A stretch of 64,000 nt of DNA, taken from NCBI GenBank assembly GCA_017654935.2, contig CM065682.1, positions 81,526,910 through 81,590,909 of the forward strand, given 5' to 3'. The notes below the pieces were generated by a model, which searched no databases, was not told the DNA's origin, and saw only the letters and a list, made by a program, of their open reading frames with translations. The DNA comes from Phymorhynchus buccinoides. Its lineage: Eukaryota; Mollusca; Gastropoda; Neogastropoda; Raphitomidae. This document shows, piece after piece, positions 1-11,418 of this stretch (positions are counted from its first letter, which is position 1; each line of letters starts with the position of its first letter). The translations under genes and the position numbers were made by a program.

Positions 1-290
1 ATCAGCTGTGATACAATAGGCGTTTAGAGATGCTAGAGAAGAAAATTGCATCACACTGTGCTTTAATAGGGAGGTACTTTTTCAAAGTAAAAGCATTTTT
101 ATTTATGAAAGAAACATTTTGGAAGTATAATGTGGTGTTAGTGAATGTCTGCATGCATATTTAGCCTGTTGGTTTAATTAAGTGCAGCTGTCAGTGAGTG
201 AAAGAAAGTGTGAATGCGTGTGTGTGCGCTTGCATGGGCTTACACGTGCGTGTGTATGTGTATGTGTACATAAGTGTGTAGGAGTGCGCA

Positions 291-327
<37 letters not shown>

Positions 328-463
328 GCGTGTGCGTGCGTGTGTGCGTGTGCGTGCGTGCGTGCGTGCGTGCGTGCATGTGTGCGTGCGTGTGTGTGTG
401 CGTGCGTGTGTGTGTGTTGAGAGGTGAGAACGAATATTAAAGAAAATCTACATCTTTTTGCAG

Positions 464-2394
464 CATGTTAACGGACGCATCCCTGTCGCCAATGTCCTCC
501 ACTTTGTGGGTGCAGACCAAAGCGATTTTGAAGAATCCTGCAGTTCTGGTAATGAATGGACGCCTGCCATCGATGAAGTAGACGATAAGGATGAAGAAGA
601 AAGGTGCCACTCAAAACGAAGAAACTGGGCAGACAGAAGAGAAGATCAAAGACAGAGGAGCCAATACCGTCAACCAGTGCAGCAATCAGCGAAACTGACA
701 GTGAAGAAGACCAGCCTCTGGCATCATTTCGTCAAGCCATCATTGCAGAGGATAACATGCCATTGTCCACGTTGGTGTCAGATACACAAGATGATGATGA
801 AGATGACATACCACTAGCCCAACTAGTAGATATACCACTAGCCCAACATAATGACGATGAAGAACTGAATGCAATGATTGATCTACCAACCTGGGCTGAA
901 ATTGCCTTTCAACCACAGCTGTGCAGTTCAAGGGGGATTTGGAGAAGGCCCCTGAAGATGGATACTTGAAAACTCCCTACCAGTTCTTCAAGGAGCTCAT
1001 CACTGACGAAATGCTGGAGGAAGTTTTCACTGAAACCAACGTCTACGGCATGCAAAAGTCGTGTGTCCAACTTAAAACAACGAAAAAGGACATTGAGACC
1101 TTCATTGGACTTTCCCTGAAGATGGGCCTTGTTCAACACAGTGTGCGCTCACACTGGGAAAACGGGTCCAGGTATATCCTCCAGTTGCTGAGCAGATGAG
1201 CAGAGACCGCTTTATGAAATTGGCCTCAACGTTGCATTTCACCAACAACCTGACTGTAAGTGACAAAGAAAAAGCCCTTGATAAAGTGTGGAAGCTTCGA
1301 CCCTGGATGGAGAAGTTCCGCAAACGTCTTGCTCTAATTCCAGCAGAGGAGCACAATTCTGTCGATGAAGTGATGGTGGCATTCAAAGGAAGATCTGCCA
1401 TCAAGCAGTACATGAGGGGAAAGCCACATCCATGGGGCTTCAAACTCTGGGCCCGTTGCGGAGAATCTGGTATCCTGTACAATTTTGAAGTCTACCAAGG
1501 CTCACAGGAATGAAAGCGACGAACACCTTCTCCCCTTGGCCTGGGCGGTGAAGTTGTTATGAAGATGGTCAGGGAGCTACAAGCAGGACTCAGTCATAAG
1601 ATCTTTGCTGACAACTTCTTCTCTGGTCTTCCCCTAGCAAAGGCCTTGAGAGAAAAATCGATGTAGTTGGGACCTTCCGCTCTAACCGACTCAAAGGATG
1701 CCACCTGAAGACAGAGAAGGAGCTGAAAGAAACTGGATGAGGATCAAGTGATGCAAAGGTGGAGGTCCTCTCCAATGTCATTGCTGTCAGGTGGTATGTT
1801 AATTCAGTTGATGCCATGTCCACCTACATTGGACTTGAACCAGTTGGAACAGCAGAACGTTATGACAAAAAGGAGAAACAAATATCACAATCAACCGACC
1901 AGCGATCGTTGCAGAATACAACACGTTTATGGGTGGAGTTGACCTTCTTGATTCCCTGACTGCCCTGTACAAGTATCAGATCAAGTTTAGAAGATGGTAC
2001 ATGTATATCTTCTACCACACTTTGGCTGTTGCTGTTGTGAACAGTTGGCTCTGGTACAAAGTCACGTGAAGCTTTTGGGCTTGAAAAGTCCCATGAAGCT
2101 CAGCTCCTTCCAAGGCATGATTGCAGATGCGCTGATCTACACCAAAAAGCAGCCAGGGCGTCCATCTGGTGGTTCTCTTTCTCATCCTGCGCCTTGCAAA
2201 GTGATGAGAAAGGCACCTGTCACCAACGTCCGTCTGGACAACTTCGGACACCTTCCTGAGTGGGCTCCTGAAAGACAGCGGTGCAAGAACAGGAACTGCC
2301 AGCAGCTGGGTTCTGCCCGTTGCCTGAAGTGCAAAGTTCATCTCTGCTTCCAGAAAGGCCAAAAATGCTTCCTGGAATTCCACACCTTCGCCTG
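464..2394 (+). pseudogene. piggyBac-type transposase (DDE_Tnp_1_7), frameshifted
   Basis: Fragments in several plus frames line up as one transposase. First comes an acidic N-terminal region (about 464-930). The domain start follows (921-1199), with the frame moving at about 1196. The DDD core shows SVDEVMVAFKGR with catalytic Asp at 1364-1366, FADNFFSG with Asp at 1610-1612, and GGVDLLDSL with Asp at 1941-1943. A C-terminal cysteine-rich domain (2280-2394) contains CKNRNC and CLKCKVHLC, as in PGBD-type transposases. At least four frame changes and internal stops (for example after 1510 and near 1660) rule out one product unless small introns are present. It would have catalysed TTAA-specific cut-and-paste in the nucleus. 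It is most likely dead, and could at best supply TIRs for a relative. Confidence 0.85.
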
Positions 2395-2615
2395 AATGTG
2401 TACCTTTATCAAGAGTGTGACTCTGAAATGACATAATGTGTTCGGATGGGTTTGGTAGGGCGGAAGGTGGTTGGGGTGGGGGAGGGGTGGAGACAAATTG
2501 AAGATACTGAATGAAATTTAAGTTGAAATACCCTTAGAATTCAACAATAACCGAATGTGTTCATGCCAACAAAGAACTGGACAGCAAGTGTGCATCATGT
2601 GATAAGCAGTGACTC

Positions 2616-2682
2616 TTTGTATCACGTGTGATACATTGGGTCACCGTGACTCAAAGTCCCGATGTATCACCTGTGATACAAA
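2616..2682. repeat. 21-bp inverted repeat in piggyBac subterminal region
   Basis: Two 21-nt arms (2616-2636 and 2662-2682) are reverse complements at 19 of 21 positions. Each is itself partly palindromic around GTATCACNNGTGATAC. The spacer is 25 nt. The location, about 130 bp inside the right terminus, suggests a transposase-binding subterminal repeat. Confidence 0.7.
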
Positions 2683-2839
2683 CACTAACTTTGCCATTTC
2701 TTAAGATTTTAATTTTTAACAAATTGAAATGTTTCCTGCAGTGGTCTGATGTTATTGTGTCCAAAGAAATAATGTTCATGTAAGTTTTTCTATGTTCAGG
2801 TTCTAGAGGGTTAATGGGTAAAAGCACACAGTGTTAAAA

Positions 2840-2927
2840 TCATCCACTCTCCATCAATCATCATCATCATGTCGTCGTCGACATCGTCATCAGCATCATC
2901 AGCATCATGTCGTCGTCGACGTCGTCG

Positions 2928-2976
<49 letters not shown>

Positions 2977-3145
2977 TATTATGATCATCGTCAGTGTCCT
3001 TATCATCATCATCATCATCATCATCATCGTTGTCGTCGTCGTTGTCGTCATCATCATCATCGTCCTCATTATCATCATCATTAGCAGCAGCAGCAGCAAT
3101 ATTATCATCACAGACATCACCATCATGATCCGCATTAGCGTCCTT

Positions 3146-3176
<31 letters not shown>

Positions 3177-3184
3177 CTATCACT

Positions 3185-3221
<37 letters not shown>

Positions 3222-3312
3222 CCACCATCATCATCATCATCATCATCATCACTATCATCATCATCATCATCACCGTCATCCTCTTCTTCTGCCTCCTCCT
3301 CCTCCTTCTGAT
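2840..3312. repeat. (TCA)n trinucleotide microsatellite
   Basis: About 470 bp of imperfect TCA/TCG trinucleotide repeat with TTA and AGC interruptions. Long open frames on both strands here are poly-Ile/His/Asp/Met artefacts. It begins just beyond the piggyBac TTAA site. Confidence 0.9.
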
Positions 3313-3451
3313 CACCAATATCATAATCGTCATTTAAAACCGCATGCACACACAAACATTGAAGGCGCGCCTCTAGCTGCGACGCGCTCTCCAGGTGGGA
3401 TCAACCCGAATTTCTGTTAAGCTGTCTTTATTCTGTCCTACTGCCTGGCAG

Positions 3452-3581
3452 TCTGGGTGTGTGTGGCAACATGGACAGCTACTCGGTGTGTACTGGTCAG
3501 AACTTCGGAGAGCAGACGTTTCGCATCGAAACCCAAACTACCAGTAACGTTACCGCAGTAATAACCACGGTCGACTATAAG
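3452..3581 (+). CDS. candidate host-gene exon (Cys-containing, unknown)
   Basis: The segment is preceded by a strong pyrimidine tract ending CCTGGCAG and followed by AAG|GTTGGT, so it reads as a 130 bp internal exon. After one leading base the frame encodes about 43 residues starting LGVCGNMDSYSVCTGQNFGE and ending in TTVDYK. It has two cysteines and an N-glycosylation-type NVT, as in a secreted or extracellular domain. It ends on a codon boundary and is phase-compatible with the candidate exon at 9345-9420. I do not recognise the family. No upstream exon is visible. Confidence 0.4.
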
Positions 3582-3617
3582 GTTGGTGTTTTTGTACTTT
3601 GCACGATTCATAGCGCG

Positions 3618-3618
3618 C

Positions 3619-3710
<92 letters not shown>

Positions 3711-3950
3711 GACATTGCAGACACATGGCTGCTTATAGAACCCACCCTCTTCCATCTTAACCCCCCCCCCCCCCCCCTCCTCACAATAGCCAAATTACTG
3801 ACAATTATCTGCAGACAATTGTGTGTGTGGCCAGTGGGGGGGGGGGGGGGGGGGGGGGTGGCGTGTTCCTCCTGCCTCCCCCCCCCCCCCCCCCCCAAAT
3901 TCAAGCAAGCCAGCAAACAAGAGCGAGAGAGAGAGAGAGAGAGAGATTCA
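3618..3950. repeat. (TG)n(GA)n, poly-C and poly-G tracts
   Basis: (TG)n at about 3625-3657 runs directly into (GA)n to 3713. Homopolymer C (3762-3778), G (3836-3859) and C (3878-3896) tracts follow, then (GA)n at 3922-3946. The C and G runs could form a stem or G-quadruplex and are error-prone in assembly. Confidence 0.9.
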
Positions 3951-5520
3951 ATAATTTACATCGATTTCTTCTGATACTGAAATTATGGCCGTTCTTAAAT
4001 GTACAAGTATGAGGCCTATCAAATGCTGTCCATATATTCTGCCCCCCTCCCTTCCATAATTATGTCCCCTATCACTTTTGCAAGAAACAAAATCAGTTTC
4101 ACCCTAATTTTGCTTCTGTCGCCGCTCCCCTTACGTTCTACACCATCCCACCACTTCCACACCCTTGAAGATGACAACAATACAGGCGACATACACAAAC
4201 TCCAAACTTCAGTTAAGCTGATAATGTGAGTTCATGTGATTGACATTGAAAGTGCTCTCATTTGAGCTGAGGGCCTGCATGGTTCAGCCGGGTTTCACTG
4301 GTTTATTCAATATTCTCAAAGGTAGTTTTACGTTTGATCCATGTTTTGTCACAGTTTGAAACTTGAGATGACATTTTGGAGAAGACTTCTTTGCATTTAA
4401 CACTATACACAGTCCTCCAGGATAGTAATTTGCCTCCTTTGTATTTGGAATCCGTGGCTAGTCAGACATGACTGACAGACACACACGTTTTGAAGTTTTA
4501 CATAATTGGTAGAATTTTGTATGCTTTGTTTTATTAGGTAGATGACAGTGATAATGAACATGTTTTGAACATGTATCATCGATTATAACTGATTTTTTCT
4601 GTCACAATATTTGACAGTGCATGACTTGGTTTGATTTTCAATAATGGTGTGTGCAATGTCTTAGACCTACCCTATAAGTAGTAAAGTACACTTCGTGCTT
4701 ACAGATACGAATAATATTAAAGTAAGTTTGTTCTTTTATGGTTTGGGCTTTTCTTAAACTCAATCATCACCAAACAAAGACTTGCTACAATGTGATATGA
4801 CCTTTAGATGGCTCAGACATGTTTTCTTTTCCTTTTCTCTTCTTTGGTGCATAGGCCGCATTGTTATATTGTTTCATGTCTTTGGGCTTGGGTACTACAT
4901 CAAATGTGGATTTGAGAGGGATTCCACTCCCTCAGAAAAAAAATGGACAGACAAGAAAAAGAGAAACGTAGTTCCATGCTATAGTTTTAGCTTATTCTTT
5001 CACGAGAAGCCTTCATGGCATCTTCAGTTTACATTCAAAGTATCCTCAGCTTCTGGGAGGCAAGCCCCCCTCCGCCCCTGCTCTTTGGAGTTTTACACTT
5101 CATCTCTGTTTTGTTTTTGTCGACAAAGAACAGGCCTGTCATGTTACCACTCCACCAAGAAGAAGCTCCTCTGTTTTACTTGGGACCAAGTGCCCGTCTT
5201 TGTTTGATGGCTGCAACTAAGCTCTCGTGATGAGACCGTCTAGGCCATGTAGTAGATGTTGGAAAACGTGCTTGCCGTCCACCAAGAAGTTATTTATGTT
5301 GATATTGGTCCCTGAAAATGGGTGAATGTGCTTTGTACTAACTTTACTGAAGGCATTGTTTCAGTTTCTGCATCCATTGTATGCGACAGTGCACTCTGCC
5401 TTGCAGCAATGGTTTGTCTGCAGTGTTTAGTTTTTCATATCAACCTACAACACGCTCTTATAGCTGATAGTGTGTCCTGACTTTAAAACAAGCTACCAGT
5501 TCATTTGATTGCACTAATTG
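3951..5520. other. no recognisable feature
   Basis: AT-rich sequence. The longest plus frame (4782-5207) has no domain-like pattern and no splice or start context. If the two exon candidates are real, this is intron. Confidence 0.6.
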
Positions 5521-6475
5521 GTGCAAGGTGTTGGAGAGCTCTACGTGTTTATGAGCCAACGTCCTGGGGTAAACTTAACACTCAACAGGTGCAAGGTGCT
5601 GAGAGATCTACGTGTTTATGTCCCCACCTCCTGGGGTAAACTTAACATATCAACAGCTGCAAGGTGTTGGAGAGCTCTACGTGTTTATGAGCCAACATCC
5701 TGGGGTAAATTTAGCATCCCAAGAGGTGCAAATTGCTGAGAGATCTACGTGTTTATGTCCCCACCTCCTGGGGTAAGCTTAACATCTCAACAGGTGCAAG
5801 GTGCTGAGAGATCTACGTGTTTATGTCCCCACCTTCTCGGGTAAACTTAACATCTCAACAGGTGCAAGGTGCTGACAGCTCTTCGTGATTATGAGCCCAC
5901 GTCCTGCGGTAAGCTTAACATATCAACAGGTGCAAGGTGCTGACAGCTCTACGTGTTTATGAGCCCACGTCCTGCGGTAAACTTAACATCTCAACAGGTG
6001 TAAGGTGCTGGAGAGCTCTACGTGTTTATGAGCCCACGTCCTGCGGTAAGCTTAACATATCAACAGGTGCAAGGTGCTGACAGCTCTACGTGTTTATGAG
6101 CCCACCTCCTGGGGTAAACTTAACGTCTCAACAGGTGCAAGGTGCTCAGAGCTCTACGTGTTTATGAGCCCACCTCCTGGGGTAAACTTAACATCTCAAC
6201 AGGTGTAAGGTGCTGGAGAGCTCTACGTGTTTATGAGCCCACCTCCTGGGGTAAGCTTAACATCTCAACATGTGTAAGGTGCTGAGAGCTCCACGTGCTT
6301 ATGAGCCCACCTCCTGGGGTAAACTTAACATCTCAACAGGTGCAAGGTGCTGGAGAGCTCTACGTGTTTATGAGCCCACCTCCTGGGGTAAACTTAACAT
6401 CTCAACAGGTGCAAGGTGCTGACAGCTCTACCTGTTTATGTCCCCACCTTCTGAGGTAAACTTAACATCTCAACA
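5521..6475. repeat. 68-bp minisatellite, about 14 copies
   Basis: The word GTGCAAGGTG recurs every 68 bp (first two at 5521 and 5589). The unit contains CTACGTGTTTATG, CCTGGGGTAAACTTAACAT and CTCAACAG. Copies differ by a few bases (CTCCTGGGG versus GTCCTGCGG; GAGCCC versus TCCCC), giving at least two interleaved variants. The origin is not recognised. A separate dispersed repeat starts about 300 bp downstream. Confidence 0.95.
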
Positions 6476-6759
6476 GTGTTGGGACCTTCCTGTCCAAAGT
6501 CATCTGTTCATTTTTTGTGCAACTTTCCAACAGCTTGAGGATAAGAAACGTTAAATGAATGAATGTCAAAAGATCACATACAATCCTTTTATCTTCACTT
6601 TAAGCAAATCCAATGTATCTGGGGCGTTTCATGTTTCTTTTAAATTTCAAAGCTAAAAGCTGTTGTCATTTCTCATTGGAAGACTAATACATAGAAGTGT
6701 TGTTAACTTATGAATGTGTTGTCGTTTGTGGTATGTGGACCGTTATCTTGTAATTTCTT

Positions 6760-6914
6760 ATCAAGTGTATGCTATTCGTTATTTGTTATTTTCTGATTTT
6801 ACTTCATGTCTGATGTTATATTTATATTTCAATTTGTAAAGCGCACAGAGCATGCTCATAGTGTGGAATGTTAGCGCTATAACAAATAAAATTATTATTA
6901 TTATTATTATTAAG
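6760..6914 (+). mobile_element. L2-like LINE 3' end (copy F)
   Basis: It shows the tail shared by several elements in this window: TTGTAAAGCGCACAGAGCATG, then TTAGCGCTATAACAAATAAA and a terminal (ATT)n at 6892-6912. Only the 3' terminus can be recognised; no coding part is attached. Confidence 0.6.
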
Positions 6915-6959
6915 TGCATAAAAGTCCTCACTAGTAATAGACTGACCGGCCCCTGACAC

Positions 6960-8300
6960 CACATTTTTGGGTCTCATCTGGATCGCATCATGAGTCTCAT
7001 CTTGGATCGCATCATGGGTCTCATCTTGGATCACATCAATGATGGGTCTCATCTTGGATCGCATCAATGATGGGTCTCATCTTGGATCGCATCAATGATG
7101 GGTCTCATCTTGGATCGCATCATGAGTCTCATCTTGGATCGCATCATGGGTCTCATCTTGGATCACATCATGGGTCTCATCTTGAATCGCATCAATGATG
7201 GGTCTCATCTTGGATTGCATCAATGATGGGTCTCATCTTGGATCGCATAATGGGTCTCATCTTGGATCGCATAATGGGTCTCATCTTGGATCGCATCAAT
7301 GATGGGTCTCATCTTGGATCGCATCATGGGTCTCATCTTGGATCACATCATGGGTCTCATCTTGGATCACATCAATGATGGGTCTCATCTTGGATCGCAT
7401 CATGGGTCTCATCTTGGATCACATCATGGGTCTCATCTTGGATCGCATAATGGGTCTCATCTTGGATCGCATAATGGGTCTCATCTTGGATCGCATCAAT
7501 GATGGGTCTCATCTTGGATCGCATAATGGGTCTCATCTTGGATCGCATCATGGGTCTCATCTTGGATCACATCAATGATGGGTCTCATCTTGGATCGCAT
7601 CATGGGTCTCATCTTGGATCGCATCATGGGTCTCATCTTGGATCGCATCAATGATGGGTCTCATCTTGGATCGCATCATGGGTCTCATCTTGGATCGCAT
7701 AATGGGTCTCATCTTGGATTGCATCAGTGATGGGTCTCATCTTGGATCGCATAATGGGTCTCATCTTGGATCGCATCATGGGTCTCATCTTGGATCGCAT
7801 CATGGGTCTCATCTTGGATCGCATAATGGGTCTCATCTTGGATCGCATCATGGGTCTCATCTTGGATTGCATCATGGGTCTCATCTTGGATCGCATAATG
7901 GGTCTCATCTTGGATCGCATCATGGGTCTCATCTTGGATTGCATCATGGGTCTCATCTTGGATCGCATAATGGGTCTCATCTTGGATCGCATCATGGGTC
8001 TCATCTTGGATCGCATCATGGGTCTCATCTTGGATTGCATCATGGGTCTCAATGATGGGTCTCATCTTGGATCGCATCATGGGTCTCATCTTGGATCGCA
8101 TCAATGATGGGTCTCATCTTGGATCGCATGATGGGTCTCATCTTGGATCGCATGATGGGTCTCATCTTGGATCGCATCAATGATGGGTCTCATCTTGGAT
8201 CGCATCAATGATGGGTCTCATCTTGGATCGCATGATGGGTCTCATCTTGGATCGCATCATGGGTCTCATCTTGGATCGCATTATGGGTCTCATCTGAGAA
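6960..8300. repeat. 24/28-bp minisatellite, about 50 copies
   Basis: The core GGGTCTCATCTTGGATCGCA repeats with endings TCAT, TAAT, TGAT or the longer TCAATGAT, giving mainly 24 and 28 bp units. Near-identical copies imply recent expansion. The flanks look like poor inverted repeats (left GACCGGCCCCTGACACC near 6944; right GAGACCCACAATTAAGGGG near 8325), so the array may have grown inside a small TIR element. Open frames on both strands are artefacts of the 24-bp period. Confidence 0.95.
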
Positions 8301-8773
8301 TTACCCGTGCTCAAGCACTGAGATGAGACCCACAATTAAGGGGTCAGACGCCGCTGATTGGTTAATGAGAAAAGGGTGGTCAGCCCACGTGGGTCAGCAC
8401 TTTGGCCTGGGTTAGGACTGACCAGTACTGACCACCACTAATGTAGGTGTGTGGGTAGGTGGGTGGGGTGTTGAGGAGGTGGGGTTGAATGGGGGTGGGG
8501 GTGGTAGTATTGATTGGCAGCTGTGCTGTGGGTAGGGGAGATAAATTGATTGGCAGGTGTGTCTGGGAGCCTTCTGTGTAGAAGTGGTAGTATTGTCAGT
8601 GTCATTATTTTTAATGAGAGAGGCAGGGTAAACTTGAGCCCAGTTGCCATGGGTATAGGTCTAATTAGGAGTTTTCTGTTAGAGGAAAAAATCTCAGTGA
8701 AAGAATCAATGGATTTTTTCCTAAGCAATAGCTATAGGGCTTGGTTGTTGGAAAAGAAAAGAAAGGGCAGTGA

Positions 8774-8822
<49 letters not shown>

Positions 8823-9344
8823 TGAGTGTGTGTGTGTGTGTGTGTGCGTGCGTGCGCGTGCGTGCGTGCGTGCGTGTGTGTGTGTGTGTGTGTGTGCAAG
8901 ACAGTCATAGGACAGTTGTGGGTAGATGAATACAGTGTGTTCCATCACCTTTTGCTTAGAAACACTAAAACTTATATGCAACAGTCATGGGGAGTGGGGG
9001 AGACGGAGTGCCTGTATATGTGTTTCAAACTTTATTTCCAGTGTTGGACAAACACACAAACACCAAAATGGTTTCAGGGAAAGGGTAACGTAACTAACTT
9101 ATAATGCAAACGAGATCTGTGACCCACTTGGGAACAATGGTGGGCCTGGAAAGGGCCTACTTTTAAATGCAGGTCCTTAAAAGGACTTAGGAGCAATGAG
9201 TGGTGTACAGGCGTGGTGGTGGTAGACAGGCAGGCAAGCAGGCAGGTGGTGGGGAAAAGAAAGTAAGGACAAATATAAAAAGAGACTTTGGAAAATATAA
9301 AAAGAAGGGGTGAAAAAAGAAACTCTCCACTGTGTGTTGTTTAG
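8301..9344. other. intergenic/intronic; (TG)n at 8776-8897
   Basis: Contains a TG/TGCG microsatellite at 8776-8897 and G-rich sequence at 8440-8520. No gene is recognised. If the flanking exon candidates are real this is the end of a 5.8 kb intron. Confidence 0.6.
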
Positions 9345-9420
9345 GTGCACTGTCGCTGTCTTAACAACTACTTCGTGTATCGTGATTCGGCCACGTTTGA
9401 TGCCAAGTTCGAGTGCACAG
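9345..9420 (+). CDS. candidate host-gene exon (Cys-rich, unknown)
   Basis: A 76 bp segment between TTGTTTAG and CACAG|GTAAGC, a near-consensus acceptor and donor. Phase 0 gives VHCRCLNNYFVYRDSATFDA then KFECT. With three cysteines in 25 residues it resembles a piece of an extracellular Cys-rich module. Joined to 3452-3581 the phases agree (0 to 0). No further exon was found with confidence downstream. Unknown family. Confidence 0.4.
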
Positions 9421-10299
9421 GTAAGCTTTTTTATTGAACTTTTTTCCTCAAGACATTTTCTAATGAAATACCAAAAGGACAGAACGCACACACAAGCTCG
9501 AGTTGAGTCCTCCTCACTGCAGCAGGAGGGTTGGCAAAGGTTTTTGATTTATTTAAAAAAAACACAAATTAAGCTCACTTGTGCGAAGTGAGTCTATTTT
9601 CCCATAATTGTTCGGTTGTGTGTCTGTGTGTATGTATATCTCTCTACAATACTCCCCGTTTATAGTAAACTCGGTTATAAGCAATTTCGGTTACAGTAAA
9701 GGAAAGCACTGGTTCCCAGCCAAAAGTCTACTGTTTTATTACTAAATAGTCCTCTGATAGTAGCAACTCGGTTATAATAAATTTAAAAAAAAACTGCTAT
9801 AGTAAATTCCAAAGTCATTTTTTTTATTTCAACACATATGTGCAAAATACACATTGTAAGATAGAACTTTTCAATCTGAATCCAACGGTATCATGTTTTT
9901 CTCTGTAAGAAAATTATATCATGAGCTATGGGTTTTTTAATATTTAATTTTTACGCTCTTTTTGTGTCATATTGCAAATTCGCGTACTGTTCCAAATTTA
10001 AAGATCTTCGTATTAAAAACGATAAGGCCAATATAAACAAGTTTAGTTGCTCCAAGACAATAAGTATGTGGGCTACATGCTTGATTTATTACAGAAGCCA
10101 GTTCCATTCCCAAGTGCCTCAAAATCACTTGTGAAGTTGGTAAAAATGGCGTTTTTGTGTGTACAGAATGATAACATGAAATTTGTAAATAGGCAAATTT
10201 CATGTTTGGTTATAATTGACCTACAGAACTGGTTTTGGTATCATTGGAATCAGAACGACAAGCTCCTTCTAATTATTGCATGTAGTCTAGAAAGTACTT
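9421..10299. other. AT-rich; possible pogo/mariner remnant at 9640-9800
   Basis: The words CTCGGTTATAA (9670, 9767) and TTATAGTAAACTCGG recall the ends of pogo/Tigger-type elements, where GGTTATAACGAA words are common. No clean TIR pair or TA duplication was found, so this is a weak remnant call. The rest holds nothing recognisable. Confidence 0.3.
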
Positions 10300-11140
10300 T
10301 TAAACCTTGACCTTTGACCTTAAAATATGAACATGTTTTGCTTTGCTATATTGTGCGACCTGTTATACAGAATTACTTCGAATTTTGTTTGATGGTACAT
10401 TGCGTTAGTCTGACATGCCCAGTTGGGTAGCTATTGGTAGCTATTGCCTTACTGACCTTGACCTTGACCTTTGACCTTGAAAACGTACATTTTTGTCTTT
10501 CCGATATCCTGCAGTGTACTGTACAGAATTTGGTTGGGCAGTTTATTACTAGAAGCTGATATGCCCTGCTAGGTAATCATTAGTAACTATTGGTCATTTT
10601 TATTTTATTGACCTTTGACCTTGAAAGGGTTTTTTTTCCTTTACAGTATCTTGCGATCTACTGTGCAGAATTACTTCAAATTTTGTATCGTGATACATTG
10701 CTTAAAACTGGCATGCCCAACTGGGTAACTAGTGGCATGTATTGACTTTGACCTTCACCTTTAACCTTGAAAGTTCAATTATTTGCTTTTACAATATTTT
10801 GTGATCTACTGTACATCAGTTACAGTTTTGTACAGTAGTATATTGCCTAAAGCTGACTTACCCAACTGGATAACTATTGGTAATTGTTTCAATGTTGACC
10901 TTCACCTTTGACCTTGAAAGGTCAATTTTTGTCTTTGCAATAATCTTCTACTGTACAGAATAACTTCAAATTTTGTAGAGTGATATATTGCTTAAAACTG
11001 ACATGCCCAACTGGGTAACTAGTGGCATGTATTGACTTTGACCTTTAACCTTGAGAGGTCAATTATTTTTGCTTTTACAATATATTAATGTGGTCTACTG
11101 TACAGAATCACCTACAATTTTGTGTAACATATTACTTAAA
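10300..11140. repeat. degenerate ~150-bp tandem repeat with AGGTCA half-sites
   Basis: Six diverged units are anchored by TGACCTTTGACCTTGA-like words near 10307, 10465, 10608, 10750, 10896 and 11040. Each is followed by CTACTGTACAGAAT and CTGACATGCCCA-type words. On the minus strand the anchor reads AGGTCAAAGGTCA, a direct repeat of AGGTCA with 1-nt spacing in the best copies. No coding potential. Confidence 0.8.
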
Positions 11141-11203
11141 AGCTGTAAGATAAAATATTAGCTTTAAATAATATGTTACACTCTTAACTACGTGTACGTA
11201 CAT

Positions 11204-11418
11204 CAGGGCTCCCAGGAACCCCCATGTGGGGGTCTATGAAGCACTAAAATTCTCAAGGACCCTCTAAAAGAATGTGCAGGGGGTTCCAGGGATGCACTAG
11301 AAAACATCTGTTTAGCATTTGCAATGCCACTGGCACCCTCTATCCTGCCTCTAGGACCCTCTACACTGTAAGTGAAGTTCCTGTGACCCATTGTTTTGCG
11401 GGACGATTGGGAGCCCTG
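11204..11418. mobile_element. hAT-like MITE, 215 bp
   Basis: The ends are inverted: CAGGGCTCCCA at 11204 and TGGGAGCCCTG at 11408-11418. Both sides carry GTACAT (11198-11203 and 11419-11424) as a target-site duplication. CAGGG termini are typical of hAT non-autonomous elements, though hAT normally makes 8-bp duplications and only 6 bp match here. Non-coding. Confidence 0.65.

Larger units (their letters stand above)
1..2810 (+). mobile_element. piggyBac-like DNA transposon, 3' portion
   Basis: The transposase pseudogene lies inside, and the element ends at 2810 in GAGGG immediately followed by TTAA (2811-2814), the target and terminal signature of the piggyBac superfamily. An imperfect palindrome at 2616-2682 probably belongs to the subterminal region. 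A related word, GTGATACAATAGG, sits at 8-20, so the left end is probably just outside the window. Bases 182-418 are a degenerate (TG)n/(TGCG)n microsatellite, perhaps in an intron, because a pyrimidine-rich TTTTTGCAG precedes the reading frame at 463. The superfamily call is firm; the extent to the left is inferred. Confidence 0.8.

Noticed and set aside
182..427. Open frames of Cys/Val or Thr/His repeats over (TG)n/(CA)n tracts here and at 8721-8981, 20239-20896, 23251-23627, 41266-41574, 60032-60402
   Set aside because: They are translations of dinucleotide microsatellites open on both strands; no start context or domain.
2831..3355. Poly-Ile, poly-Asp and poly-His ORFs
   Set aside because: Translations of the (TCA)n trinucleotide repeat.
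4782..5207. 141-codon plus-strand ORF as a host gene
   Set aside because: No recognisable domain, low-complexity composition, no splice or promoter support.
7299..8107. Repetitive ORFs over the 24-bp minisatellite on both strands
   Set aside because: A 24-bp period keeps all frames open; not a protein.
6960..8300. CRISPR-like array of short repeats
   Set aside because: No unique spacers, eukaryotic context, and units are contiguous: a minisatellite.
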